Shown here: positions 35,662 through 45,139 of the stretch, one piece after another | Layout: every line of letters starts with the position of its first letter | Position numbering within the stretch: the first letter of the stretch is position 1 | Assembly (NCBI RefSeq): GCF_024748615.1 | Contig: NZ_CP087168.1 | Coordinates: 2,604,001 to 2,668,000, forward strand | Source: Pseudomonas sp. B21-048 | Lineage (GTDB): Bacteria; Pseudomonadota; Gammaproteobacteria; Pseudomonadales; Pseudomonadaceae | Reading direction: 5' to 3' | DNA length: 64,000 bases | Position numbers and translations under genes: made by a program | Notes under the pieces: generated by a model | Told to the model about the DNA's origin: nothing | Database searches by the model: none | The model's input: the letters and a program-made list of their open reading frames with translations, nothing else

Positions 35662-37329
35662 ATGGCCCTTTTGCCCGTGATTGTAAATCCTCTCGATGAC
35701 CCGTTCTATTACTTGAACAACTTCATGCAAGTGCTTGATTGGCTTGAACATCGTTATGCCGATGTATTGAGCATCGAGGAGCAGGGTTTCATCCACGACT
35801 TCAATCGACTGCCCCGTGAGTCCCAAGCCCTGCTGGTCAGACTGGTGATGCGCAAGGGCGTGCATTTCAGGGCCGGCAAACTGAGTTACGTCGAGATCGG
35901 CGACATCGACAGCGCTGCGGCGCCGCTGCTGACATCGGGCTGGATCGATGAGCAGTCGCCATTGCACATCGAGGACTTGTTCGAGGTGTTGCTCAAGGCC
36001 GAGATTCTGCAGTGCTTTGGCAGCGCCATCGATCAGCCCAAGGGCAAAAAGACCGATTGGCTGCCGACCCTGAGCGAGCAGTTTCCCGAAGCGCAAAGTT
36101 TTGCCCAATGGTGTCCGGCATTGAATGAGCGGTTGTTCAGCCTGACCGTCATGGGCCTGTGTGATCGGCTGCGGCTGATGTTCTTTGGCAACCTTTACCA
36201 GGACTGGTCGGAGTTCGTGCTGGCCGACCTGGGCATCTTTACCTACGAAAAAGTCGAGTTCTGCGCCGAGTCCCGAGGGTTGCGCAGTCGCGAGGACGTC
36301 GATGCCTGCCTGTTTCTGCACAGCTGTCAGCAGCGTTTCGAAGCCGGTGAGGACGTGGCGACGATTGTCGAGCAGATCAACGGGCTGCAGCTCGACAATC
36401 CCTGGCTGCAAAGACGTCGCGGCAAACTGCTGTTTCAGATTGGTCAGCACTGCGAACGCATCGCGGATTTTTCTACCGCCCTGAGCCTCTACCGCGAATG
36501 TGCCTATCCTGGCGCGCGTCTTCGGCTGATTCGCGTGTTGGAGCGCTGTGCTGAATATCAACGGGCGATGGACCTGGCCGCCCACGCCGAGCAAGCCCCT
36601 GAAAGCGCCGCCGAGCATCAGCATCTATCGCGTGTGCTGCCCAGGCTGCGGCGCAAACTGGGCGGGCCGCCGATCAAGCGGCCAGCCCCTCGGGCCATGC
36701 AACGTCTGGAGTTGCAACTGCCCAGGCACGATCCGGCGTTATCGGTAGAGTCTTACGTTCAAGCACATCTGGCGGAGGAGTCGGCGCCAGTGCATTACGT
36801 CGAGAACAGCCTGATCAACTCACTGTTCGGGCTGCTGTGCTGGCCGGCAATCTTCGCACCGTTGCCGGGGGCGTTTTTTCACCCGTTCCAGCGCGGGCCG
36901 GTAGACCTGCTCAATGAAGACTTTCATGCGCGGCGCGCGGATCTGTTTCAGGCCTGCCTAGCCGAACTCGATGACGGGCGTTATGTGCACACTGTCCGCG
37001 AGCGTTACAGCGCCAAGTGGGGCGTGCAGTCGCCGTTCGTATTCTGGGGCGTACTGAGTGAGGAACTGCTGGAGCAGGCGCTCGATTGTCTGCCCGCCGA
37101 ACACCTCAAGCACTGGTTCAATCGACTGTTGCTCGACATCAAGGCCAACCGCGCCGGCATGCCGGACCTGATCCAGTTTTGGCTGCAACACAAAACCTAC
37201 CGGATGATCGAAGTCAAAGGCCCCGGCGATCGGTTGCAAGACAATCAATTGCGCTGGCTGGAATTCTGTCACGAGCACCAGATGCCGATCGCCGTGTGCT
37301 ACGTGCAATGGGCGGAGCAGAGCGCGTGA
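35662..37329 (+). CDS. FAN1-type VRR-NUC structure-specific nuclease
   Basis: The product is 555 aa, the length of bacterial FAN1. The N-terminal SAP-like part shows FYYLNNFMQVLDWLEHRYAD and FNRLPRESQALLVRLVMRKG. A TPR-like middle follows, and the C-terminal VRR-NUC domain has GMPDLIQFW and YRMIEVKGPGDRLQDNQLRW, giving the D...E-V-K catalytic triad. FAN1 incises DNA near interstrand crosslinks; the Pseudomonas enzyme is established to do this. The next gene begins inside its stop codon (GTGA), a tight operon with a helicase. Confidence 0.93.
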   Translation: MALLPVIVNPLDDPFYYLNNFMQVLDWLEHRYADVLSIEEQGFIHDFNRLPRESQALLVRLVMRKGVHFRAGKLSYVEIGDIDSAAAPLLTSGWIDEQSPLHIEDLFEVLLKAEILQCFGSAIDQPKGKKTDWLPTLSEQFPEAQSFAQWCPALNERLFSLTVMGLCDRLRLMFFGNLYQDWSEFVLADLGIFTYEKVEFCAESRGLRSREDVDACLFLHSCQQRFEAGEDVATIVEQINGLQLDNPWLQRRRGKLLFQIGQHCERIADFSTALSLYRECAYPGARLRLIRVLERCAEYQRAMDLAAHAEQAPESAAEHQHLSRVLPRLRRKLGGPPIKRPAPRAMQRLELQLPRHDPALSVESYVQAHLAEESAPVHYVENSLINSLFGLLCWPAIFAPLPGAFFHPFQRGPVDLLNEDFHARRADLFQACLAELDDGRYVHTVRERYSAKWGVQSPFVFWGVLSEELLEQALDCLPAEHLKHWFNRLLLDIKANRAGMPDLIQFWLQHKTYRMIEVKGPGDRLQDNQLRWLEFCHEHQMPIAVCYVQWAEQSA

Positions 37330-39605
37330 GCTACAGCATTGCGGTTCGGGCGCTGTGTGAATTCACCGCCAAGGTCGGCGACCTCGACTTGCGCTTCACT
37401 CCGTCACCGACTGCGCTGGAAGGCATCGTCGGGCATCGCACCGTGGCGTCACGGCGCAGCGAGGGTTATCAGAGCGAGGTCGCGCTTGAGGGCCAGTATC
37501 GAACCTTGACGGTGAAGGGCCGGGCAGACGGCTACGATCCGGCGAAAAACTGCCTCGAAGAAGTCAAAACCTACCGTGGCGACCTGAGCAAGCAACCGGC
37601 CAACCATCGGCAACTGCACTGGGCACAGGCGAAAATCTACGGTGGGTTGATGTGCCAGAAACTGCAGTTGGAGCAGATTAATCTGGCGCTGGTGTACTTC
37701 GACATCGTCAGCGAAAAGGAAACCTGTCTGGTCGAGGCCTTCAGCGCCGCCGAATTGCAGCGGTTCTTCGAACACCACTGCGGGTTGTTCCTGCAGTGGG
37801 CCGAGCAGGAGATGGCCCATCGCGAAGGGCGTAATCTGGCGGCGCAACAGTTGGCATTTCCCCATGCCGATTTTCGTCCCGGGCAACGGCATCTGGCCGA
37901 ATCGGTGTTCAAGGCGGTCAGCACCGGTCGGTGCCTGATGGCCCAGGCACCGACCGGTATCGGCAAGACCGTTGGCACACTGTTCCCGATGCTCAAGGCC
38001 CTGGCGCCGCAGCAACTGGACAAGGTGTTTTTCCTCACGGCGAAAACCCCGGGGCGCAAATTGGCGCTGGACGCCGCTCAGGTCATCCTCGACGGCGCCG
38101 AAGCTGTGCCCTTGCGAGTCCTCGAGATGATCGCCCGGGACAAGGCTTGCGAACACCCGGACAAGGCCTGCCATGGCGAGTCCTGCCCGTTAGCCCAGGG
38201 TTTTTATGATCGTCTGCCGGCCGCGCGTCAGGCCGCCAACCAATTGAGCCTGCTGAACCAGAGTGCCTTGCGCGAGGTTGCCCTGCAGCATGCGCTTTGC
38301 CCTTACTACCTGAGCCAGGAAATGGCCCGCTGGGCGGACGTGGTGGTCGCCGACTACAACTACTATTTCGACTTCAGCGCATTGCTGTTCGGGCTGGCCC
38401 AGGTCAATAACTGGAAAGTCGCGGTGCTGGTGGACGAAGCCCACAATCTGGTAGAGCGTGGCCGACAGATGTACAGCGCCAGCCTCGACCAGGCGACGTT
38501 GACCAGCGTGCGAAAAACCGCGCCTTTGCCACTGAAGAGATCTTTGCAGCGGGTCAATCGCGAATGGAATGCCCTGCATGATCAGCAACTCAGCCCCTAT
38601 CAAGCCTACGACAAAGCCCCGGAAAAACTGCTTCAGGCGCTGTCCTTATGCTGCGCGAGTATTGGCGACTACCTGAACGATCACCCTCAGGGCCTGGACA
38701 GCGGGTTGCAGAATTTTTACTTCGACATGCTGCAATTCGGCCGGGTGGCTGAACTCTTTGATGAGCATTTCCTGTTCGACATCAGCAAACGCGACCTCGA
38801 GCGCAAGCGCAACCTGTCGCAACTGTGCCTGCGCAACGTGGTGCCCGCCGCTTTCATTCGTCCGCGCCTGACCGCTGCGCGTAGCACCGTGCTGTTTTCC
38901 GCCACCTTGAGCCCTCGGCATTACTACGCCGATTTGCTGGGAACACCGGCGAGTACCGTCTGGATCGATGTGGAATCGCCATTTAGCGCCGAACAGTTGC
39001 AAGTGCATATCGTCAGCCAGATTTCGACCCGCTATGTCCACCGTCAGGCGTCCCTTGAACCCATCGTCGAGCTGATCGCCAAACAATTCACTCAGCGCCC
39101 CGGTAACTACCTGGCGTTTTTCAGCAGCTTCGATTATTTGCAGCAAGTGGCCCAGTTGCTGGCCGAACGGCATCCACACATCACGCTCTGGTCACAGTCC
39201 CGGGGAATGGGGGAAGGGCCGCGTCAGGCATTTCTCGATCAATTCACCGTCCATAGTCAGGGCGTAGGGTTTGCAGTGCTGGGTGGAGCGTTTGGCGAAG
39301 GCATCGATTTACCCGGCGCGCGGTTGATTGGTGCTTTCATTGCCACCCTGGGGCTGGCGCAACTGAATCCGGTCAACGAACAGATGAAACAGCGCATGGC
39401 GGCGATTTTCGGTGCCGGTTATGACTACACCTACCTGTTTCCTGGCGTGCAGAAAGTCGTGCAAGCAGCGGGGCGGGTGATCCGCACTCAGCAAGATCAA
39501 GGGGTGGTGATGCTGATCGATGACCGATTTGGCGAGAGCAAGGTCAAGCAATTGCTGCCGCGCTGGTGGTCGATGAAATCAGCGCTTTTTCAACCTGCTG
39601 AGTAG
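37326..39605 (+). CDS. XPD/Rad3-like Fe-S helicase with N-terminal nuclease-like domain
   Basis: The product is 759 aa from the GTG at 37326, which overlaps the FAN1 stop by 4 bp. Codons upstream of it are a shadow of FAN1. Residues 60-110 (VKGRADGYDPAKNCLEEVKT) look like a PD-(D/E)XK fold with D...EVK. Helicase motifs: QAPTGIGKTVGTLFP (Walker A), VAVLVDEAHNLVERG (DEAH), QAAGRVIRTQQDQGVVMLID (VI). Between them CEHPDKACHGESC and CPYYLS provide the cysteines of an XPD-type Fe-S cluster. Together with FAN1 this suggests a crosslink-repair module. Confidence 0.92.
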   Translation: MSYSIAVRALCEFTAKVGDLDLRFTPSPTALEGIVGHRTVASRRSEGYQSEVALEGQYRTLTVKGRADGYDPAKNCLEEVKTYRGDLSKQPANHRQLHWAQAKIYGGLMCQKLQLEQINLALVYFDIVSEKETCLVEAFSAAELQRFFEHHCGLFLQWAEQEMAHREGRNLAAQQLAFPHADFRPGQRHLAESVFKAVSTGRCLMAQAPTGIGKTVGTLFPMLKALAPQQLDKVFFLTAKTPGRKLALDAAQVILDGAEAVPLRVLEMIARDKACEHPDKACHGESCPLAQGFYDRLPAARQAANQLSLLNQSALREVALQHALCPYYLSQEMARWADVVVADYNYYFDFSALLFGLAQVNNWKVAVLVDEAHNLVERGRQMYSASLDQATLTSVRKTAPLPLKRSLQRVNREWNALHDQQLSPYQAYDKAPEKLLQALSLCCASIGDYLNDHPQGLDSGLQNFYFDMLQFGRVAELFDEHFLFDISKRDLERKRNLSQLCLRNVVPAAFIRPRLTAARSTVLFSATLSPRHYYADLLGTPASTVWIDVESPFSAEQLQVHIVSQISTRYVHRQASLEPIVELIAKQFTQRPGNYLAFFSSFDYLQQVAQLLAERHPHITLWSQSRGMGEGPRQAFLDQFTVHSQGVGFAVLGGAFGEGIDLPGARLIGAFIATLGLAQLNPVNEQMKQRMAAIFGAGYDYTYLFPGVQKVVQAAGRVIRTQQDQGVVMLIDDRFGESKVKQLLPRWWSMKSALFQPAE

Positions 39606-39690
39606 TGCCCCAAAAGATCATGTTTTTTTGAATTTCCAAACCTGCGGTTTGTCGCATACTCCAGAAGAACAACAATAAGGACAGGGCTCC

Positions 39691-41613
39691 ATGAGCGATG
39701 ACCGGACCAGGTTCAATGCCATCGAGGAGATGCGCTTTCGTCTGCTGATCGATGCTGTGATCGACTACGCGATCTACATGATTGACCCCGATGGCATCAT
39801 CACCAGTTGGAACGCTGGCGCCAAGCGTTTCAAAGGGTATGAGGAAGCGGAAATTCTCGGCCAGCATTTCTCGCGTTTTTATACCGAAGAGGACTGCAAG
39901 GCCGGTTTGCCTCAGCGCGCCCTTGATACCGCCATTCACGATGGACGTTTCGAGGGCGAAGGCTGGCGGGTTCGCAAGGACGGCACGCATTTCTGGTCCC
40001 ACGTCATCATCGATCCGATTCTCGATCCGTCGGGCAAATTACTGGGTTTTGCCAAGATCACCCGGGATTTGACCGACCGCAAAATGGCCGAAGAAACCCT
40101 CAAACAAAGTGAGCAGCAGTTCCGGCTGCTGGTGCAAAGCGTCACCGACTATGCCATCTACATGCTCGCCCCGGATGGACGCCTGACCAACTGGAATCCG
40201 GGGGCTCAGCGAATCAAGGGCTACCGGCCCGAAGAAGTTATCGGCCAGCATTTCTCGATGTTTTATACCCCTGAAGACCGCGACGCCGGTGAACCGCAAC
40301 GGGCGCTGGAGATTGCCTCGCGCGAGGGGCGATTCGAAAACAAGGCCTGGCGCGTGCGCAAGGACGGTACGCGTTTTTTTGCGCATGTCGTGATCGACCC
40401 GATTTGGGGCGACACCGGTACGCTACTGGGATTTGCCAAGATCACTCGGGACATTACCGAGGTGACACAAGCCCAGCAAGCGCTTGAAAAAACCCGCGAA
40501 GCGTTGTTTCAGGCGCAGAAAATGCAGGCCATCGGTCAACTCAGCGGAGGGATTGCCCACGACTTCAATAATCTGCTGACCGTTATCCTTGGCAATCTGG
40601 AAGTCGTTCGCAAACGTGCGGTGGACGACCCAAGAATGACCCGTTTGCTCGACAATGCCACTCAAGGCGCCTTGCGCGGCGTTTCCCTGACCCAGCGCAT
40701 GCTGGCGTTTGCCAGGCGTCAGGAGCTCAAGACTGAATCCGTCGAAATCCCGACCCTGATACAAGGGATCACCGGGCTATTGCGCAGCTCTCTGGGGCCT
40801 GCGGTGAGTATAGAAACCCGCTTTGCACCTGGACTTGACCCGGTCATGGCCGACGTCAATCAGCTCGAACTGGCGGTTCTGAATCTGGCGACCAACGCCC
40901 GCGATGCCATGCCCGACGGTGGGAAACTTGTCATCAGTGCACAGACAGAAGAAATCTGCGATCAGGCAAGGTTATCCCTGGCGCCAGGCCGCTATGTCTG
41001 CCTGAGTGTCACGGATATAGGGGAGGGCATGGATGACGCTACCCTGGCGTCGGCAATGGACCCTTTCTTCACCACAAAAGGCGTCGGCAAAGGCACTGGC
41101 CTGGGGTTGTCGATGGTTCACGGGTTTACTGAACAACTGGGTGGACGCTTCATCCTCAAAAGCCAGAAGGACGTCGGTACCACTGCTGAACTCTGGTTAC
41201 CCGTTGCGCTAGCCAACTCGACCACCGAACCCGCTATTGAAGAGCCCGCCATGTCGCGGGTACCTCGTCTGTGTGTGTTGGTCGTGGATGATGACAGCCT
41301 GGTGTTGACCAGTACCAGCCTGTTGCTTGAGGACCTGGGCCATCGGGTAATCAGTGCAGCGTCCGGTGCACAGGCGCTGGAACTGTTCGACAGCGAACAC
41401 GACTTTGACCTAGTCATTACGGACATGATCATGCCCAAGATGAGTGGCGCGCAATTGGCACAGGCTATTCGGATGATAAGGCCACACCTGCCGATCATCC
41501 TCGCCACCGGTTATGCGGAGCGCCTGGAAGGCTTCGCAGCCAGACTTCCACGCCTGTCCAAGCCCTTTACCCAGCTTAATCTGGTGGAAGTCATTGCCTT
41601 GGCGATGAAGTGA
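39691..41613 (+). CDS. Hybrid sensor histidine kinase (PAS-PAS-HisKA-HATPase-REC)
   Basis: The product is 640 aa. Two tandem PAS domains (about 15-130 and 135-255) share the repeat YAIYMIDPDGIITSWNAGA / YAIYMLAPDGRLTNWNPGA. The kinase has GQLSGGIAHDFNNLLTVILG (phospho-His), NLATNARDAMPDGG (N box) and GKGTGLGLSMVHGF (G boxes). A receiver domain follows with LVVDDDSLV and LVITDMIMPKMSG (phospho-Asp). There is no transmembrane helix, so it is cytoplasmic. The PAS type resembles those of light or redox sensors, but the ligand is unknown. Its partner regulator is not adjacent. Confidence 0.92.
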   Translation: MSDDRTRFNAIEEMRFRLLIDAVIDYAIYMIDPDGIITSWNAGAKRFKGYEEAEILGQHFSRFYTEEDCKAGLPQRALDTAIHDGRFEGEGWRVRKDGTHFWSHVIIDPILDPSGKLLGFAKITRDLTDRKMAEETLKQSEQQFRLLVQSVTDYAIYMLAPDGRLTNWNPGAQRIKGYRPEEVIGQHFSMFYTPEDRDAGEPQRALEIASREGRFENKAWRVRKDGTRFFAHVVIDPIWGDTGTLLGFAKITRDITEVTQAQQALEKTREALFQAQKMQAIGQLSGGIAHDFNNLLTVILGNLEVVRKRAVDDPRMTRLLDNATQGALRGVSLTQRMLAFARRQELKTESVEIPTLIQGITGLLRSSLGPAVSIETRFAPGLDPVMADVNQLELAVLNLATNARDAMPDGGKLVISAQTEEICDQARLSLAPGRYVCLSVTDIGEGMDDATLASAMDPFFTTKGVGKGTGLGLSMVHGFTEQLGGRFILKSQKDVGTTAELWLPVALANSTTEPAIEEPAMSRVPRLCVLVVDDDSLVLTSTSLLLEDLGHRVISAASGAQALELFDSEHDFDLVITDMIMPKMSGAQLAQAIRMIRPHLPIILATGYAERLEGFAARLPRLSKPFTQLNLVEVIALAMK

Positions 41614-41631
41614 TAGTCGTGGGCAACATGC

Positions 41632-41693
41632 AGGAGCCAGGCTTGCCGGCGAAGGCGCTCTTAAGGACGCCTTCGCCGGCAAACCTGGCTCCT
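41632..41693. repeat. REP-type palindrome after the histidine kinase
   Basis: AGGAGCCAGGCTTGCCGGCG... and its inverse CGCCGGCAAACCTGGCTCCT pair over about 26 nt each with one mismatch (10-nt loop). It lies between the convergent kinase and hemerythrin genes. Confidence 0.85.
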
Positions 41694-41730
41694 ACGAAAA
41701 GCGGTTTACTTGGCTATTCACCCACCTTTA

Positions 41731-42212
41731 TCAAGCCGCGAGAATGGGCGTGCCCAGCTCTTTTTTGTATTGGGCTTTCAGGCTTTCCATCTCTACACCC
41801 AATTCGTCGAGCGTCGTTTTGCCCAGCAATTTTTTGGCCTGAGGAAACATTTCCTTTTCCTCTTCTTCAATGTGATGTTCCAGCAACTCCTTGACCACTT
41901 TCACTCGACCGGCAAATTCGAGGGTAGAAGGATCAGTGGTTTTCAGATCGGGCAGCACCAGCGTATCGACGGTGCGATGTTCTTCCTTGGCTTCGTAATA
42001 CATCACATCCTGCTCTTTACCCCCGGCTTTTTTATAAGCCGGATACAAAACTTCCTCTTCCAGACGGGTATGGATCTTGATTTCCATTTCCAGTTTAGCC
42101 AGCAACTCGGTACGTTTTTAACCCCATGCTCGGTGGACTCGCTCAACTGGGCCAGGATGCCTTTTACGCGTTCATGGTCGGTTTTCAACAGGTCAATGGC
42201 GTTCATGGTCAA
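41731..42212 (-). pseudogene. Hemerythrin HHE-domain protein with a one-base frameshift
   Basis: The 5' frame (MTMNAIDLLKTDHERVKGIL, QLSESTEHGVKN) and the 3' frame (LLAKLEMEIKIHTRLEEEVL, EHRTVDTLVLPDL, ELLEHHIEEEEKEMFPQA) together make a normal ~160-aa hemerythrin with all expected His and Glu iron ligands. They are separated by the run of five A at about 42115-42119; a sixth A would restore GVKKRTELLAKLEM. As given, the product stops after 69 residues. It could be a real mutation or a homopolymer sequencing error. Confidence 0.88.
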
Positions 42213-42418
42213 ACCTCTTGTTTAGTCATGGGGTCAAGCGCAAACGGTCTTCCTGCCGCTGTCGCTCACACGGCTGGAGCATTTCTCGTGCCTGTTTCAA
42301 GGTTTACCAAAAAACCATAAAAAACAGCGGGATGTGATCGAATAGAAACGACGTTTGTCGTGCAACCTGCATGAATATTTGTTGCTGCTCAATGCAGGTT
42401 GACCGACAGAGGAAATCG

Positions 42419-43765
42419 TCAGCCGTCCTGCTGATTGCGGCGCTCATATCGGGCAAGCATCGGTTGAGTACTGATGCCATGCGCCAGAATGCTCAGCGCC
42501 ACCACCGACAACGTCAGGTCGGTACATAGCGTTGCCGCCGCCGGACCGAGGTCATGGTTCAAAGCGTAGAACAGGTAATAAAAACTCCCGATGCCGCGAA
42601 TCCCGAACCAGCCAATCAATAGCCGCTGGCGGCTGTCCAGCAAGCGCCCCCATGGCACAAGCCATACGCACAAGGGACGAATGGCACAGAACAACACCAG
42701 CGCAACCACCAACGCTCGCCAATCCCAGTGGCCCACCAACACTACGCCCAACAGGGTGACGAGAAAGACTTCCATGGCGCGTTCAACCAGGCTACCGAAT
42801 GCCAGCATGTCGCCCATCATGATGCCCGCCGCCACCTGGGTTTCTGGCAGATTCGCCACGTCGCCATGGACGGCGGCCTCAGGTTCGACGTTCTGGTGGC
42901 CGACCACCGGTTGCACCAGATGCTCGGCGGGCATCAGAGCGTCGCCGGTGGATTTGACTTCGGCCTGTCGCAAACCGAGGCCGGCGGCGAATACCGACAA
43001 AAAGCCATAGCCATGAATCTCCTCGGCCGCGACGTAAGCGAGGGCGATCAGGGCCAGGGTCAGATAATCGTTGGGAGAAATAGTGCTGTCGGCATTGCGG
43101 ATGCGCATCGACAAGGTCAAGCGACCGATGCCGTGGCCCATCCAGTAACCGGTGAACAAACCGGCAGGCACGGCCCACAGCACACTTTTCAATGCCCACT
43201 CACCGAGCCAGGCCTCGCTATTGCCGCTCTGTTGCACAAACAACAAACCGAGGATGACGAAGGGGAAGGCGATGCCGTCGTTGAGGCCCGCCTCACCGGA
43301 GAGCCCGAAGCGCACCGAATCGTAATCCCTGGCGTCGTTGACTTGCACCAGCGAGGCCAGTACCGGATCGGTGGGGGCCAGAATCGCCCCGATCAGCAGC
43401 GATGGCCCCCAGGCCAGGGCAAAACCGTAATGCAGCATGAGGCAGACGCCAATGATGGTCAGGATCATCACCGGTCCCGCCAGGCCGAACGCTACCCGCC
43501 ATTGGCGATCCTTGAGCGGCAGGCGCAATTTGAGCCCGCAGACAAACAGCGAAAACAGCACCGCGACTTCCGTCAGGTGCTCCATCCAGAACGCAGCGTC
43601 CTTGATGTTCAGCTTCAGCAAGCCCAGGCCCGCCGGGCCGATCGCCACGCCCAGCGCCAGGCACACCGCTGACGTGGTCACCGGCATCCAGCGTAAATAG
43701 GACGAGGTCAGTGCCAAGGTCAGCAGCACCGCCCCCAACACCGCCATCCATACGATGAAACTCAT
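42419..43765 (-). CDS. Cation:proton antiporter, CPA1 (NhaP-like)
   Basis: The product is 448 aa with about 12 membrane helices. Motifs APTDPVLASLVQVNDARDYD and SGEAGLNDGIAFPFVILGL (N-D pair typical of electroneutral CPA1 exchangers) are present, with WFGIRGIGSFYYLFYAL near the end. It exports Na+ or K+ for H+. It is followed, in the order of transcription, only by the hemerythrin gene. Preceding it on the same strand, 55 bp upstream, is a YIP1 gene, so the two may be co-transcribed. Confidence 0.92.
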   Translation of the reverse strand: MSFIVWMAVLGAVLLTLALTSSYLRWMPVTTSAVCLALGVAIGPAGLGLLKLNIKDAAFWMEHLTEVAVLFSLFVCGLKLRLPLKDRQWRVAFGLAGPVMILTIIGVCLMLHYGFALAWGPSLLIGAILAPTDPVLASLVQVNDARDYDSVRFGLSGEAGLNDGIAFPFVILGLLFVQQSGNSEAWLGEWALKSVLWAVPAGLFTGYWMGHGIGRLTLSMRIRNADSTISPNDYLTLALIALAYVAAEEIHGYGFLSVFAAGLGLRQAEVKSTGDALMPAEHLVQPVVGHQNVEPEAAVHGDVANLPETQVAAGIMMGDMLAFGSLVERAMEVFLVTLLGVVLVGHWDWRALVVALVLFCAIRPLCVWLVPWGRLLDSRQRLLIGWFGIRGIGSFYYLFYALNHDLGPAAATLCTDLTLSVVALSILAHGISTQPMLARYERRNQQDG

Positions 43766-43820
43766 GTCCGGTTCCTGGAGGTGTGCCGTCGCCTGTCGAC
43801 GGATGGCTGACCCAAGGCAA

Positions 43821-44432
43821 TCAAATGCCGGTCACGCGCAGGTACTCAGGTCTCAGGTAGTTGGACCAGAGCAGAATCATTTCCACCAGGATAGTCACCA
43901 GCACCAACAGCCCGACGCCCCATACGCTTGCCGCATTCAGCAGGCCTTGCTCCTTGCGCTCATGCATGAAGATCGGCAAACCGACGAACAGCAGAAATGT
44001 CGAATAGAGGGAGGCGGCCCCCAGCACCGTGATCGCCAGCCAGCGGCTCGGGTAAAGCCCGGCGATACCCGCGAGAAAGAACGGGGTCACGGCATAAGCG
44101 GCAAAACCGATGCACTGATTGACGGTGGGGCGTGAATCGAAGGTGCGCGACATCCAGCGGATGAACAGCCCCATCAGTACCACGCCGACAATGATGGTCA
44201 GGTACAGCAACCCGCAGAGTTGCAGGGCGCTGGTGGTGGTGAGCCTGACCGTTTCGTTCTCGACCAGGCTCCAGCCGACGTAGGTGGTCCCGATGAACAG
44301 ACATACCGCAGGGATCAAGGCGAGCAACAGCAAATGAGCGAGGTAATGGCGCGGATGCGCTTCCTCTTCCTTGCGAATATCTGTCCAGACGAAATTGGGC
44401 TGAGTGAACAGCCTGACGAAAGGTGCGGACAT
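43821..44432 (-). CDS. YIP1-family inner membrane protein
   Basis: The product is 203 aa with five predicted helices. MSAPFVRLFTQPNFVWTDIR and HPRHYLAHLLLLALIPAVCL match the Pfam Yip1 family start in pseudomonads. No enzymatic motif. The cation antiporter lies downstream on the same strand. Role unknown. It is divergent from pncC. Confidence 0.85.
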   Translation of the reverse strand: MSAPFVRLFTQPNFVWTDIRKEEEAHPRHYLAHLLLLALIPAVCLFIGTTYVGWSLVENETVRLTTTSALQLCGLLYLTIIVGVVLMGLFIRWMSRTFDSRPTVNQCIGFAAYAVTPFFLAGIAGLYPSRWLAITVLGAASLYSTFLLFVGLPIFMHERKEQGLLNAASVWGVGLLVLVTILVEMILLWSNYLRPEYLRVTGI

Positions 44433-44601
44433 GACGACCTCCAGATAGCGAGCAGCCCGGCGTAGGAGCCCTAGAAGTATTGAGGTGCATCCTGTGCCGG
44501 GGGTTCATTTTTTATCGGGTGAGGCCTGGGCGGTCTGTCGGAGGGAATGTTTGCAAGCGTCGAAGGTCAACCGAGCAGTTCCTCTGCCTGGAGGCCTGGC
44601 C

Positions 44602-45096
44602 ATGAGCGTAAGCCAAATGGTCGTCGAATATTTGCGGCAACACGAGTTGCGACTGACGACTGCCGAGTCCTGTACCGCCGGAAAGATCGTGACCTTACTG
44701 ACCGAAGTGCCAGGCAGTGGGGACTTGATCGAGAGCGGCTACGTGGTTTATTCACCCGAAGCGAAGCAACGGTTGCTCAATGTCAGCCCCCATACAATCA
44801 AGACGTTCAACCTGACCAGTTGCGAAGTGGCTCGCGAAATGGCCTTGGGCGCCTTGCTTGACAGCCCCGCCAACGTGGCCGTGGCCACCACCGGCATCCT
44901 GGGGCCGGAGGATGTCGACGGGATTTCTGCCGGGACCATCTGTTTTGCCTGGGCGTACCAGACTGAGCAAGGGAAGCGCGTGTTCGCACATCAGCATCGG
45001 TTTTTCGGGTCCCGTAGCCGGGTCCAGTTGCTGGCGGCAGAACATGCCTTGAAGCGGGTGTCGTATTTTCATCAACGTGCATTGGCCGCTGAATAA
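44602..45096 (+). CDS. CinA C-terminal family protein, likely nicotinamide mononucleotide deamidase (PncC)
   Basis: The product is 164 aa. It has TTAESCTAGKIVTLLTEVPG with the conserved catalytic Ser/Thr region, SGYVVYSPEAKQRLLNV, and ATTGILGPEDVDGISAGTI. Stand-alone CinA C-terminal domains deamidate NMN in the pyridine-nucleotide salvage cycle (established for PncC). The start at 44602 follows GGAGG; the longer frame from 44485 has no support. Confidence 0.88.
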   Translation: MSVSQMVVEYLRQHELRLTTAESCTAGKIVTLLTEVPGSGDLIESGYVVYSPEAKQRLLNVSPHTIKTFNLTSCEVAREMALGALLDSPANVAVATTGILGPEDVDGISAGTICFAWAYQTEQGKRVFAHQHRFFGSRSRVQLLAAEHALKRVSYFHQRALAAE

Positions 45097-45139
45097 CCGC
45101 GATCTCTGGAGCTGCCGAACACAGGCTACGCCAGCTGCG

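Noticed and set aside
37086..37325. Upstream extension (80 codons) of the Fe-S helicase
   Set aside because: This part lies inside FAN1 in another frame, is rich in Arg, and the GTG at 37326 overlaps the FAN1 stop as usual for coupled genes.
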